DNA from: Oscillospiraceae bacterium
Lineage (GTDB): Bacteria; Bacillota; Clostridia; Oscillospirales; Oscillospiraceae
DNA: 64,000 nt
NCBI GenBank assembly: GCA_902795045.1
Contig: CADBJU010000001.1
Location: 62,001 to 126,000 of the forward strand
Direction of reading: 5' to 3'
Notes under the pieces: model-generated
Told to the model about the DNA's origin: nothing
What the model saw: the letters and a program-made list of their open reading frames with translations, nothing else
Database searches by the model: none
Position numbers and translations under genes: made by a program
Shown: one piece after another, positions 6,763 to 15,479 of the stretch
Layout of the letters: every line of letters starts with the position of its first letter
How positions within the stretch are numbered: the stretch's first letter is position 1

Positions 6763-9426
6763 TCATGTTTTCTTCTTTGGTGTCCTGCTGTCGCGCTGGC
6801 GGTGCAGCGTTGGAGAACTGCGCTTTGCGGGGAGATTGCGGTAGCGCACGGTTTCCACAGAGATCGTTTTGACGTTTTCGCCGTCGTAGACCGGCTTGCC
6901 GTTCTCATAAACTGGCCGCCGTTCAACAGCAGGCTGCCCGGATACGGCGTACCACTTACCGCCGCGGCTGTCCTCCAGCGTCTGGAAGTCTCCGCGGGGT
7001 TCAGAATAACGTGTGCTGTCGAAGAACATGGTACCGGAGCCGTCCGCATGACGTACCTCAAAGTGGCCATCACTGCGTCCAGAGTCATCGATGGATGTGA
7101 TCGGCTGCTCATAGCCGGGCATGAAGTTTTTGAACAGCGCCTGGTTGTAAGCTGCCGAGAAGTCCGAAAAGACCTCGGAATCTGTAAAGAAAGACGCAGA
7201 GTCGGTGTTGGGTGTGCTTCCTGCAGGGGTAAAGGCAGCGTCAGACTGAGAAACAGGACTTGAATAATCTGACGCGGGTGTTGCCGCAGGAGCCTCGGGC
7301 GTTTCAGCATGATAGCTGGAATCCGGCACAGGGACAAAGTCTGCAGCAGGTGTGTCTTCCACAGGGGATGCGGAAATGGCAGAAACAGGACTACCGGAGT
7401 CAATTCCACCCAGAGCCTGCTGGGCTTCATCAGAAGAAACAGTAAGGGGAGTACCCATGTCGATAACCGGCTCATCTGCAGGGAGGCTTATCGATCCGGA
7501 AGCACTGCCGAGAGCTGCGTCAGATATCTCAGAAGGAGAATCCGACAGCGACATCGACGCAAAGTCTGACGTATTCGGCATGTAAGAATAAGAATCGGAC
7601 GGTGCAGACAGGGGAGAGCCGGTATCCATGCCCGGGTTGTCCACAGGAGCGGATGGGATAACAGAAGCCTTGCCAAAACCGGATTCTGAAGTCCCCGTAA
7701 ATGTTGCTCCAGACTGAGATGTGTCCACAGACCCGGATTCAAAACCGGGCGCTTCACTATGGGGCTGCATGGTGTACCAATCCACGCCGTTGGCAGAACC
7801 CATAATGGAATGGGGAGCGTCTGGCTCTTCAAACATGGCACTGTTATACCACATGGAGCTTGTCCCGTCCGGGGACGTAGCCTGAATCTCGCCTTCTCCA
7901 ACGCTGCGAAGAACTGTTCCTTCGGGAGCATCCGGGAAGAAGGAAGCCACCTGCGCACTTTCGTCCGAGCTGCCGCTGAAATGCGGCGCGTCATAGAACG
8001 AAGCGGCATCCGGCCCGCTTGCCACCTGATACCACTGGCTGCCGTCCGAGGCTGTGAGCATCGCATGAGGACCGGCGGGCTTTTCAAACTGAGCGGCATT
8101 GAACATCTCCACAGAAGTCTGTTTGCCGTCTGCGCCGACCGATGTGGTACTGATCCGGCCGCCGCTGATCTGCGTGTTCTTGAGCTGGCGGTTTCCAAGC
8201 TGGGGCATGTAGTTCTTGAGGCTCCGGTCCGCGATCTCTCCGCCAATACTGCCGGAGACGGCAGATGGACGGGAGGCAACAGAGGAAATGGACTCGCCGG
8301 AGAGCGTAGCGCCGTTTCTGGCGGCGATCCCGCCGAAGGCGCGGCCCACAAACCCGATCGAGCCGCCGGCACCCATGCGGGTACCGCCGTTTACCACAGC
8401 GTCGCGTACATAGGAATTGCCCTTGAAGCGATTGGCAAATCCGGAGGCAACCCCGGCAGCCGTGCTTGTCGCGGAGCTGCCCGCGGCTCCGGAGCCACGG
8501 AAGACACTGCCTGCCGATCTCGGCCCGCCGCCGACACCACTGAGCACTCTCGCCGCCATCATCATCTCCATTGCCATACTGGACCCGGTCTGGGCGACGT
8601 TTAAGCCGATGGAGGACAGATAGCTGTCAAAGCGCTGGGCGCACTTGAGAAAAGCCAGCGCGCAGAACAGCCAGAGAAAGATGCTGCCCTGACCGTTTGT
8701 GAGCGCGCCGCCGTTTCCTATAAACTGGCCGACGGATGATCCAAAGGCCCGAAGGAACCAGACGTTCATAATGAGCAGGATCAGTTGGGAGCCGACCATG
8801 CGGCACCAGGAGCGAAATACGGAGTTCGTCTCTTTTGAGCCGCCCATGGCGAAGGCCAGGGGAGAGGTATAACAGAGGACACCGACCACCACATAGCGCT
8901 CGACTGTCTCAAGCAGGAGCTTGAAATAATTCCAGCCAAGTGCGATCTCCAGGATCACAAGCAGCAGCGTCCCAACGATGGACGTGGTTGCCACAATGGT
9001 CACAAGGCCGTTTTTCAGTGCTTCTTCGATCCCGGCAAAGGTGAAGTCCTCCGCCGTCATGGTGACCTCCATCAGAGCCGTATAGGGTGCCCGGGCTATA
9101 TCCAGCGTCATCTGGAAGATGGACTGGGAATAACCGATCATCACGGCAAATAGAATACTTCTCGCAACAAGTGTCAGCGGGTTCTCTGCGTCTGTGATCG
9201 GACCGCCGAAAGCGCGGAAGAGCTGCCAGGCGGTTATGAGAAAAAGGAGCGCCCATGCGGTATACTGGAGAATGCCAAAGGCCTTCGTCACAAAAGGAAA
9301 ATACTCCTCCATGACCACCATGTCTGTGCCGAGCGCATCGAGAAAAAGCCCGGATACAGCATCCATGAGTGAGGTCATGACGCTGCTGATCCATGTCACG
9401 ATGCCTTCAAAGATCCAGTCAAGCAA
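6763..9426 (-). CDS. VirB6/TrbL-like channel protein with repeat tail
   Basis: An 887-residue polytopic protein. The first 330 residues carry about six membrane segments (for example FGILQYTAWALLFLITAW and LLLVILEIALGWNYFKL) and match the VirB6/TrbL family, which forms the inner-membrane core of type IV secretion. Residues 330-880 are hydrophilic, rich in Ser/Ala/Pro, and contain three copies of a roughly 45-residue unit built as DG-x-MFF/WYNS-x-EP-x-G-x-WY (near 430, 515 and 790), which I do not recognise from other VirB6 proteins. It is preceded by the pilin-like gene and followed, after a 52-base gap, by the hydrolase. ATG 9426 has AGGTGATAAATCTTG-type spacing. Confidence 0.85.
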   Translation of the reverse strand: MLDWIFEGIVTWISSVMTSLMDAVSGLFLDALGTDMVVMEEYFPFVTKAFGILQYTAWALLFLITAWQLFRAFGGPITDAENPLTLVARSILFAVMIGYSQSIFQMTLDIARAPYTALMEVTMTAEDFTFAGIEEALKNGLVTIVATTSIVGTLLLVILEIALGWNYFKLLLETVERYVVVGVLCYTSPLAFAMGGSKETNSVFRSWCRMVGSQLILLIMNVWFLRAFGSSVGQFIGNGGALTNGQGSIFLWLFCALAFLKCAQRFDSYLSSIGLNVAQTGSSMAMEMMMAARVLSGVGGGPRSAGSVFRGSGAAGSSATSTAAGVASGFANRFKGNSYVRDAVVNGGTRMGAGGSIGFVGRAFGGIAARNGATLSGESISSVASRPSAVSGSIGGEIADRSLKNYMPQLGNRQLKNTQISGGRISTTSVGADGKQTSVEMFNAAQFEKPAGPHAMLTASDGSQWYQVASGPDAASFYDAPHFSGSSDESAQVASFFPDAPEGTVLRSVGEGEIQATSPDGTSSMWYNSAMFEEPDAPHSIMGSANGVDWYTMQPHSEAPGFESGSVDTSQSGATFTGTSESGFGKASVIPSAPVDNPGMDTGSPLSAPSDSYSYMPNTSDFASMSLSDSPSEISDAALGSASGSISLPADEPVIDMGTPLTVSSDEAQQALGGIDSGSPVSAISASPVEDTPAADFVPVPDSSYHAETPEAPAATPASDYSSPVSQSDAAFTPAGSTPNTDSASFFTDSEVFSDFSAAYNQALFKNFMPGYEQPITSIDDSGRSDGHFEVRHADGSGTMFFDSTRYSEPRGDFQTLEDSRGGKWYAVSGQPAVERRPVYENGKPVYDGENVKTISVETVRYRNLPAKRSSPTLHRQRDSRTPKKKT

Positions 9427-9462
9427 GATTTATCACCTCCGTTCCTGCCTGACCGGGAGAGC

Positions 9463-9819
9463 TTAGCCCGTGTACTGGCCGCCGGCGACAAGGGGCTGCA
9501 GATAGGCAACGACAAAGCCCAGAGAATTCAGAATGATCCATGCCACAACAATGCGCTTGAGCCAGCTCGTTGCTTCATCCACAGCCCGCTGGTTGCGGGA
9601 GATCATACGGACGATCAGGGCAATGCTTGCCACCGTGACCGCGACGATCGTGGAGATTGCCACGATCTGACCGTAGATGTCCGTCACAATGGACCGGATG
9701 CGGTCAAAGATCGAGTCTGCCATGACCGGCTGCATCGTTATCAACCCCGCGGACAGCATAGAGATTACCGACCAGTAAGCCGTGACCATATGCTCCTTCA
9801 GCAGATGTTTCCTCGTCAA
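9463..9819 (-). CDS. VirB2-like pilin/membrane subunit
   Basis: 118 residues starting at a TTG (9819) with a textbook GGAAGGAGGTGAGGCT ribosome binding site; longer in-frame starts would include the untranslated leader. The protein has a first hydrophobic stretch with a possible signal cleavage (SVISMLSAGLITMQPVMA), then two membrane segments (IVAISTIVAVTVASIALIV and IVVAWIILNSLGFVVAYL), the layout of VirB2/TrbC pilins. It is the first gene of the conjugation operon, which fits a pilin. A Maff2-type small membrane protein is an alternative reading. Confidence 0.7.
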   Translation of the reverse strand: MTRKHLLKEHMVTAYWSVISMLSAGLITMQPVMADSIFDRIRSIVTDIYGQIVAISTIVAVTVASIALIVRMISRNQRAVDEATSWLKRIVVAWIILNSLGFVVAYLQPLVAGGQYTG

Positions 9820-9851
9820 AAGCCTCACCTCCTTCCTGATAAGCGGGCATG

Positions 9852-9884
9852 AAAAAAGCCGCTCCCGGAAAGCCCGGAAGCGGC
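9852..9884 (-). terminator. Intrinsic terminator in conjugation leader
   Basis: On the minus strand a GC-rich stem (9884-9873 with 9868-9858, one mismatch) is followed by TTTTTT. It lies between the putative promoter at 9946-9918 and the TTG start at 9819, so it would end transcription before the operon unless overridden. Confidence 0.75.
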
Positions 9885-9896
9885 GTTCATCGCCCA

Positions 9897-9911
9897 GTCC
9901 CAATTTGGGAC
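9897..9911. repeat. Perfect 15-bp palindrome in leader
   Basis: GTCCCAATTTGGGAC is a perfect inverted repeat located where the minus-strand transcript should start. It could be an operator or a 5' RNA hairpin. Confidence 0.6.
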
Positions 9912-9917
9912 GATACC

Positions 9918-9946
9918 AATATACCACGGATTGATTCCCATGTCAG
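9918..9946 (-). promoter_or_regulatory. Promoter of the conjugation operon
   Basis: Reading minus, CTGACA (9946-9941), a 17-base spacer and TATATT (9923-9918). Predicted start near 9911. The -35 touches the first GTGCC repeat. Confidence 0.65.
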
Positions 9947-9994
9947 TGCCTTGGAGGTGCCATTTTAGTGCCAACTTTGTGCCATCGGTGTGCC
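9946..9994 (+). promoter_or_regulatory. Five GTGCC repeats at 11-bp period
   Basis: GTGCC begins at 9946, 9957, 9968, 9979 and 9990, exactly one helical turn apart, so all lie on one DNA face. The array exactly fills the space between the two divergent -35 boxes. Confidence 0.8.
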
Positions 9995-10023
9995 TTGCAA
10001 GAAAAGTGAAAAGAGAATATACT
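9995..10023 (+). promoter_or_regulatory. Promoter of the polymerase operon
   Basis: TTGCAA (9995-10000), 17 bases, TATACT (10018-10023). The -35 directly abuts the last GTGCC repeat. Confidence 0.7.
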
Positions 10024-10059
10024 GAAGAACGGAAACTGTTGGAACAGGAGGGTACTGAG

Positions 10060-11319
10060 ATGAATGAACGGCTTATCTTTCATGTGGATGTCAACAGTGC
10101 CTTTCTGTCCTGGGAGGCAGCGCGCCGCGTCAAAAACGGCGAGCCCGATCTGCGCCTGATCCCGTCCTGTATCGGAGGCGACCCGGAATCCAGAAGGGGA
10201 GTCGTGCTTGCAAAATCCATCCCGGCGAAGGCTTTCAAAATCAAGACAGGGGAGCCGATTGCCATGGCGCTGAGAAAATGCCCCCAGCTCGTGATCGCAA
10301 AGCCGGATTTCAAGCTTTATTCGGCCTGTTCCAAGGCATTTAAGGACATCTGCCGCAGCTATGCGCCGGTCGTGGAGGAATTCTCCATCGACGAATGCTT
10401 TATGGATATGACCGGAACCGGACACATGTACCCCGATCCTGTTGCGCTGGCGCACACGATCAAAAATAAAATCCGGGATGAGCTTGGGTTTACGGTGAAT
10501 ATCGGTATCGGGCGCAACAAGCTCTGCGCCAAGATGGCGAGCGACTTTGAAAAGCCGGACAAGGTACACACGCTCTATCCGGAGGAGATCCCGGACAAGC
10601 TCTGGCCACTATCAGTGGGGGACTTGCTGTTCGTGGGCGGCGCCTCTGCGGCTCGGCTCCGGGAAGAACGTATTTTCACGATTGGAGAGCTTGCGCATAC
10701 TGATCTGGAGCTCCTGCGAAGGATCCTCGGCGACAAGATGAGTCTACAGGCCCGCAATTACGCAAATGGCATCGACAATTCTCCCGTCCGGGCAGAGCCG
10801 GAAGAGGCCAAGGGCTACAGCAATTCCGTAACGCTTGAGGAAAACGTGACTACACTGGAGGCGGCAGACGCGATCCTGCTGGCTCTTTCGGACAGCGTCT
10901 CAGCCCATATGCGTTCTGACGGGTCAAAGGCCTATTGCGTGGCGGTGTCCATCCGCTATCTGGACTTCAAAAACCGCTCGCATCAGTGCAAGACAGACCA
11001 TCCGGTAGAATCCACGCGGGAGATCTATGAGCTGTCGAAGCGGCTGCTCCGGGAGCTGTGGAAAGATCACAGGCCGCTGCGGCTTATGAGCATCGCGCTC
11101 TCCAACCTGACAAGAGAAGATGAGGGAGGTCAGATGTCCCTTTTCGGAGACGAGAACAGCGGCAGACGGGAACGCGATGTGAAGCTGGATAAGGCGGTGG
11201 ATGCCTTGCGGAGCAAATTCGGCGCCGACATCATCCAGCGCGGTACGGTCATGAAGGACGGACTACAGGTTGCCAGGAAGTTCAAGGGCAAACAGGCGTC
11301 GGAGAAGAACGAAGGATGA
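10060..11319 (+). CDS. Y-family DNA polymerase (DinB/UmuC type)
   Basis: 419-residue error-prone polymerase for translesion synthesis. Catalytic motifs are present: HVDVNSAFLSWE (first Asp, residues 7-18) and the palm EFSIDECFMDMTG near 110 (adjacent Asp-Glu). Helix-hairpin-helix-like (VGDLLFVGGASAARL) and little-finger regions follow. ATG 10060 has ACAGGAGGGTACTGAG upstream; the in-frame extension to 9931 is rejected because it covers the promoter and repeats. It overlaps the next gene by ATGA. Carriage of UmuC-like polymerases on conjugative elements is known (plasmid MucB, ImpB); here it may help repair single-stranded transfer DNA or cause mutagenesis. Confidence 0.93.
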   Translation: MNERLIFHVDVNSAFLSWEAARRVKNGEPDLRLIPSCIGGDPESRRGVVLAKSIPAKAFKIKTGEPIAMALRKCPQLVIAKPDFKLYSACSKAFKDICRSYAPVVEEFSIDECFMDMTGTGHMYPDPVALAHTIKNKIRDELGFTVNIGIGRNKLCAKMASDFEKPDKVHTLYPEEIPDKLWPLSVGDLLFVGGASAARLREERIFTIGELAHTDLELLRRILGDKMSLQARNYANGIDNSPVRAEPEEAKGYSNSVTLEENVTTLEAADAILLALSDSVSAHMRSDGSKAYCVAVSIRYLDFKNRSHQCKTDHPVESTREIYELSKRLLRELWKDHRPLRLMSIALSNLTREDEGGQMSLFGDENSGRRERDVKLDKAVDALRSKFGADIIQRGTVMKDGLQVARKFKGKQASEKNEG

Positions 11320-12077
11320 AAGCACAGCAATTGGAACAGGCAATCTGCACGCTGATCTGCCAGAGCGACGGCATCAAGGCGCGCGACATTGCGAAGAAGC
11401 TGGGCCTCGATCACCAGACTGTCAACCATGTCCTCTACAGCTCGCCGCTGATGAAAGAACTCTGCTGGCAGGATCGGGATTATCGCTGGCACGGGATCGT
11501 CAGACAGACACGGCCGCATATTGGCTTGCAGGAGTTTGCCGGATATTACAGCAGCGTAGGCGAGTTTATGGATTTGTCCGAAGAGGAGTGGCTGGAAAGA
11601 TTGACGGAGGGCTGCACGAACATCGGCCGAAACCTGAACGACACGCGCGGCCTCTTTCACTCCTTCCGCGACTGCCGCGAGCAGATGCGAAGGCTCTTCG
11701 ACGATCTTCTGGAGATGGCGGGCGACGCCTGCCTCGAATGGGAGATTGCCTTTGAGCTTCGGCTCAAGCGCTCACGCTATATCCGGATCTACGCGGATGT
11801 GCTGGTCATCACGGAAAACCGGGCCTTTTCGCTGGAGTTCAAGATGAAGGACAGGATCGACCCGAAGGAGATTCTGCAATCCGCCAAGTATGTGCCCTAT
11901 CTGGAGATCGTGTTCGGTCCCACCTGTGAGGTGATCCCAGTGCTTGTACTGACAGGTGCGGCGGACTTCTTCGATTTCTTCCAGGTCGGGGAGACGGATA
12001 TGGTGTTGCCGGTCTGCTCGGGGGACATGCTTTTCAATGCTTTCAACGAGTATTTGGGCTTTCTGGATCGAGAATGA
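11316..12077 (+). CDS. Winged-helix protein with PD-(D/E)XK-like core
   Basis: 253 residues. An N-terminal helix-turn-helix/winged-helix (about 5-60; IKARDIAKKLGLDHQTVNHVLYS) precedes a helical middle and a C-terminal fold with E143/E147, D161 (RIYADVLVI), E174 and K176 (FSLEFK), the spacing of a PD-(D/E)XK nuclease active site. I infer a DNA-binding, possibly DNA-cleaving protein; the nuclease call rests on motif reading only. Its start overlaps the polymerase stop (ATGA), so the two are translated together, pointing to a joint DNA-repair or element-maintenance role. I know no named family for it. Confidence 0.7.
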   Translation: MKAQQLEQAICTLICQSDGIKARDIAKKLGLDHQTVNHVLYSSPLMKELCWQDRDYRWHGIVRQTRPHIGLQEFAGYYSSVGEFMDLSEEEWLERLTEGCTNIGRNLNDTRGLFHSFRDCREQMRRLFDDLLEMAGDACLEWEIAFELRLKRSRYIRIYADVLVITENRAFSLEFKMKDRIDPKEILQSAKYVPYLEIVFGPTCEVIPVLVLTGAADFFDFFQVGETDMVLPVCSGDMLFNAFNEYLGFLDRE

Positions 12078-12095
12078 AGAAAGGAGAACAACGAA

Positions 12096-12587
12096 ATGAA
12101 AGAAATCTTTGAACGTGTCAGTATCCGGAAATACACCGATCAGCCGGTGGAGAACGAAAAAATCCTCGCCATCCTCCGTGCGGCCATGGCGGCGCCGTCA
12201 GCCGGGAATCAGCAGCCGTGGGAGTTTTACGTGGTGAGAGACCGGAGCAAGCTGGAAGCACTGTCTCAGGTCAGCCCTTATGCGGGGTGTACGAAGACAG
12301 CCCCGGTCGCCATCGTCAGCGTCTATCGGGAGAAGCTGTGGGCGCCGGCTTATGCGCAGATCGACATGAGTATCGCCATGGAAAACCTGTGGCTGGCCTG
12401 CGGAGAACAGGGGCTCGGCGGCGTATGGCTCGGAATCGCTCCGATTGAAGAGCGCATGAAGGCGGTCGAGGAGATCCTTGCTATCCCCGAGGGATTTCGA
12501 GCCTTTGCAATCTTCCCGCTTGGCTATCCCGCCGAGAGCAGAAAGCAGCAGGATCGTTTTGATGAGAGCAGAATCCATTTTGTTTGA
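12096..12587 (+). CDS. Nitroreductase-family flavoprotein
   Basis: 163 residues beginning at ATG 12096 after AAGGAGAACAACGAA. It has the FMN-binding signature VSIRKYTDQPVENEKI, the APSAGNQQPW motif and the C-terminal GYPAE of short FMN-dependent nitroreductases, which reduce nitro compounds or quinones with NAD(P)H. It follows the winged-helix gene by 18 bases and so belongs to the polymerase operon. Its substrate cannot be told. Confidence 0.9.
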   Translation: MKEIFERVSIRKYTDQPVENEKILAILRAAMAAPSAGNQQPWEFYVVRDRSKLEALSQVSPYAGCTKTAPVAIVSVYREKLWAPAYAQIDMSIAMENLWLACGEQGLGGVWLGIAPIEERMKAVEEILAIPEGFRAFAIFPLGYPAESRKQQDRFDESRIHFV

Positions 12588-12645
12588 AGGCGGGAACAGA
12601 GAGCAGAAATAAACGTCTATAACGGTAGAAAAGGAGGAGAAGTAT

Positions 12646-13659
12646 ATGAAACGAAGGACTATGCTGCTTGGTCTGTGTCTGGTCTTTGTTTTTGGACTGC
12701 TTGCGGTATCCGCCTCGGCGGAGGAACCGGCTTGGGTTACGGCCTATGAGCAGATTCTGGATGCAAAAAAGATCCAGATCTCCGAGGAGCCTGTGGAATA
12801 CAGCACCCCTGAGCTCTGGTATCTGGTTTACGATATCGACAAGGACGGCACGCCGGAGATGATGATCAAAACCGGTACCTGCGAGGCGGACTACCACGGA
12901 GGAATCTACACCTTCCGGAACGGACGGGCCTTTCAGGTCGGCGAGGAGCTCGGTCTCGGGCACAGTTCCTTTTACAGCGATCCCGGAGAAAACGGGATCA
13001 TTCTGATGTACGGCCACATGGGCTACGCTTCGGCGTCGCGCATTTCCATTCAGGATGGCTACATGGAGGAGCCGCTGTACGAAGACAATCTGAACGAACG
13101 CCTGCAGGAGGACCCGGACGCGGAATATGTCTATCCCTATGACGTCATCCCGGGCTCTGTGTATCTGACGCTGTGCCGCGGAGATCTGACGCTGCCCCTG
13201 ACCCGGTATGAAGAGATCAGCCGTTACCTGGAGAGCGCGCATTATCCGAACAACGATCCCAGCTTTTATAGCAGTCTTATGATGAACAACGGCGAAGTCT
13301 TTGCCGTGACGGGGGACGGGTTCACTAACAGCCCGGGGCGGATCGGGTTTCGGGACTTGCTCCGGCAGAACGTGGCGGCAAACTGGATGCAGGGAGACCT
13401 TCAAATACTCTCCGCAAGCGTTGCCGATCTCAACGAGGACGGACAGCTGGAATGCGTCCTCGCAGCGAGTCAGGGCGGCAGCGAGATGCGGATCGTGCTC
13501 AGTGAGCAAGATGACGTTGTATACGCCTATCTCATGAACTACACCGACGGCTACGAATTGGACCCTGATGGCACCTTTCGCACCACGCATTACTACAATA
13601 CCCGTTTCCGACTGATCTTCGACGGACAGGAGGCCTTCCTGCTCACCCTGCCAAACTGA
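12646..13659 (+). CDS. Secreted protein of unknown function
   Basis: 337 residues from ATG 12646 (AGGAGGAGAAGTAT). A clear Sec signal peptide (LLGLCLVFVFGLLAVSASA) precedes the mature chain. Two acidic loops, YDIDKDGTPEMM (about residue 67) and ADLNEDGQLECVL (about 265), resemble Ca2+-binding EF-hand or FG-GAP-type loops. No catalytic family is recognised. It is the last gene of the polymerase operon and is followed by a strong hairpin, so it may be element-encoded surface cargo. Confidence 0.7.
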   Translation: MKRRTMLLGLCLVFVFGLLAVSASAEEPAWVTAYEQILDAKKIQISEEPVEYSTPELWYLVYDIDKDGTPEMMIKTGTCEADYHGGIYTFRNGRAFQVGEELGLGHSSFYSDPGENGIILMYGHMGYASASRISIQDGYMEEPLYEDNLNERLQEDPDAEYVYPYDVIPGSVYLTLCRGDLTLPLTRYEEISRYLESAHYPNNDPSFYSSLMMNNGEVFAVTGDGFTNSPGRIGFRDLLRQNVAANWMQGDLQILSASVADLNEDGQLECVLAASQGGSEMRIVLSEQDDVVYAYLMNYTDGYELDPDGTFRTTHYYNTRFRLIFDGQEAFLLTLPN

Positions 13660-13672
13660 ACATATCAAAGAG

Positions 13673-13713
13673 CACAGCGCCCGGCAGGTCATTTTGGCCA
13701 GCCGGGCGCTGTG
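13673..13713. terminator. Strong hairpin between convergent genes
   Basis: A perfect 13-bp stem (13673-13685 with 13701-13713) separates the end of the plus-strand operon from the convergent minus gene. No long T-run follows on either strand, so it may rely on stem stability alone. Confidence 0.6.
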
Positions 13714-13718
13714 TCGCT

Positions 13719-14345
13719 TCAACAGAAACTGGATTTCTTCGCTTTCTTGTCGCTGCCGCTTAACAGGGACACTAGATCCAGCCAGAGATCAAGATCTGCG
13801 CTGGGAGCGGACCACAGCCTGAGAGAGATGATACTTACAGCCTGTTCCTTTAACCGATAGAAGTGTCGTCGGGAGATGTTCAGGCGGTAGAGGACGTCGG
13901 TCTGGAGCAGCTTTTCTTCCCCAATGTAGGTCATGTAGATCAGATCGTAGAGCAGGGGACCGTTATCCGGCTTGTATTTGAGGGAAGTCAGGGCATCGTT
14001 TATGCGATCCAGGAGCTGGCGGGTCTTGGCCAGCCTTTCCAGACGAAGCTCAAGGCGTCGATTCTCCATACCGATCTCTGCATCGATCCGACTCAGAACG
14101 GCGTCGAGCTTCTGTAAAGGGAGATTGAGCTCGGCAGCGATGGTGTCCAGCTCACTGTCGGTCTGCCAGAGAATGTTTCTGTAGTTTGAGAGCAGGAGAA
14201 GCGTATTGTGATATGCTTCCTTACGCTTTTTCTCTTCAATTTGCTGGGACGTTATGCTTTCGTCTGCAAGAATACCACGTTCACGGAGAAAAGAAAGAAC
14301 CGCCTCATCGTTTGAGGCGGCGGAGGGAAAAGCATTTTTAGTCAT
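13719..14345 (-). CDS. Helix-turn-helix protein of unknown function
   Basis: 208 residues from ATG 14345, which overlaps the stop of the upstream gene (ATGACTAA); AAAGGAG lies 10 bases upstream. Residues 40-140 are long charged helices, probably coiled coil (IGMENRRLELRLERLAKTRQ). A C-terminal helix-turn-helix (TDVLYRLNISRRHFYRLKEQ) resembles the region-4-like domain of phage ArpU-type regulators. The tight coupling to the putative initiator gene suggests a role in replication control or expression of the element; the family is not certain. Confidence 0.6.
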   Translation of the reverse strand: MTKNAFPSAASNDEAVLSFLRERGILADESITSQQIEEKKRKEAYHNTLLLLSNYRNILWQTDSELDTIAAELNLPLQKLDAVLSRIDAEIGMENRRLELRLERLAKTRQLLDRINDALTSLKYKPDNGPLLYDLIYMTYIGEEKLLQTDVLYRLNISRRHFYRLKEQAVSIISLRLWSAPSADLDLWLDLVSLLSGSDKKAKKSSFC

Positions 14346-15399
14346 AGGCAAAAAGCTCCTTTGAAAAAATGTTCAGGTCTACGATACAGGGCCCCCTGAT
14401 AGGAGCAATATCATTTGACCGGAGCGGTCCTATATCTGTACCCTGGCAGTCATAATTACAATTCTTCCAAATCCAACAATGAGAAAGATACGCGCGTTTA
14501 AAAGAAGAGAAAAGTGCAACGCGATTATTGTGTCGAATTTGCTTGGCAATGAGACCGACAGAAAGCAGATAGCGGCGGCTGTACCAACCGACCATACGAC
14601 TCAGATGTTCGCGCTGACCTGCATGCCTGACAACATCGGTGGAGTATTCTCTGATCCTGTCAAGCACATCGGCGATCTGCTCATCGCTGGGCAGGGAGAC
14701 GCCTGCATCGCAGGGATAGGATGTATTGAAAACGAGACAGCCTAATGAGCCAGGGAGTCGGTACAGAGTGAAGACATCCTTATGCTTTTGCAGGAATCTC
14801 CATACCTTGGTCTTTTCCCAGCGCCAGCGCTGTCCCAGGTTTTCCAGAGTCAAAAAAACTCCGGTTTTACCGTATTGGCAAACCGGAGCAAAAAAAGAAA
14901 ACGCATTGTGCGGATCCATTGATACCGTGTGGCACCAGAGATCCAGCCATGCGTCAGCTTCATTAAATATGTAGTTTTGTGTAACAAGCCTTTCTGTAAT
15001 GGACCGGGGAACACACAGAAAGCCATAGCCGGATGTTGTATAGACAGCGCCGGAATTACTGGGAGCGCCGCAGTAATCCAGCTCATAATCTGTGATGCGG
15101 TATGTCAGAAGCTTGGTTCTGGCGTCCAGCTTAAAGCTGAGATACCCAAGGTCTGTGAGCTGCCGGAGAATATCCAGAGCCTGTTCACGCTTTTTCACAC
15201 CGAGGATGCTCTTCAGACCGACAATGCCGCCTGCCCAGGTTCCTGGTTCAACAGGATTCCGGTGACCGCAATAGGAGGTAATGCCTTTCCGAAAGGCGGC
15301 GCGAGCGGCAAGTCTCGTCCAGTAGCCAATAAGCCCCTTGCAAGGAGGCAAATGATTACGCATAAGCTTGACCCAACGGTATTTCCAAAGACAAACCAT
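14338..15399 (-). CDS. Putative element replication initiator
   Basis: 353 residues from ATG 15399 with AGGAGGTAAAA upstream. N-terminal YWTRLAARAAF and a winged-helix-like segment (about 55-100; KKREQALDILRQLTDLGYLSFK) are followed by a second such unit (about 180-230; TLENLGQRWRWEKTKVWRFL). Tandem winged helices of this style are typical of replication initiators of plasmids and integrative elements. The assignment is inference, supported by position: the gene reads away from an AT-rich repeat region (16,931-17,464) that looks like an origin, now separated from it by an IS110 insertion. Confidence 0.5.
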   Translation of the reverse strand: MVCLWKYRWVKLMRNHLPPCKGLIGYWTRLAARAAFRKGITSYCGHRNPVEPGTWAGGIVGLKSILGVKKREQALDILRQLTDLGYLSFKLDARTKLLTYRITDYELDYCGAPSNSGAVYTTSGYGFLCVPRSITERLVTQNYIFNEADAWLDLWCHTVSMDPHNAFSFFAPVCQYGKTGVFLTLENLGQRWRWEKTKVWRFLQKHKDVFTLYRLPGSLGCLVFNTSYPCDAGVSLPSDEQIADVLDRIREYSTDVVRHAGQREHLSRMVGWYSRRYLLSVGLIAKQIRHNNRVALFSSFKRAYLSHCWIWKNCNYDCQGTDIGPLRSNDIAPIRGPCIVDLNIFSKELFAYD

Positions 15400-15479
15400 T
15401 TTTACCTCCTACTACAATGTATTTGGTCGATGTTCTTGACCGCCAGTCAAGAAATCGTCCATCTTGTTGCTTAAGCTGT

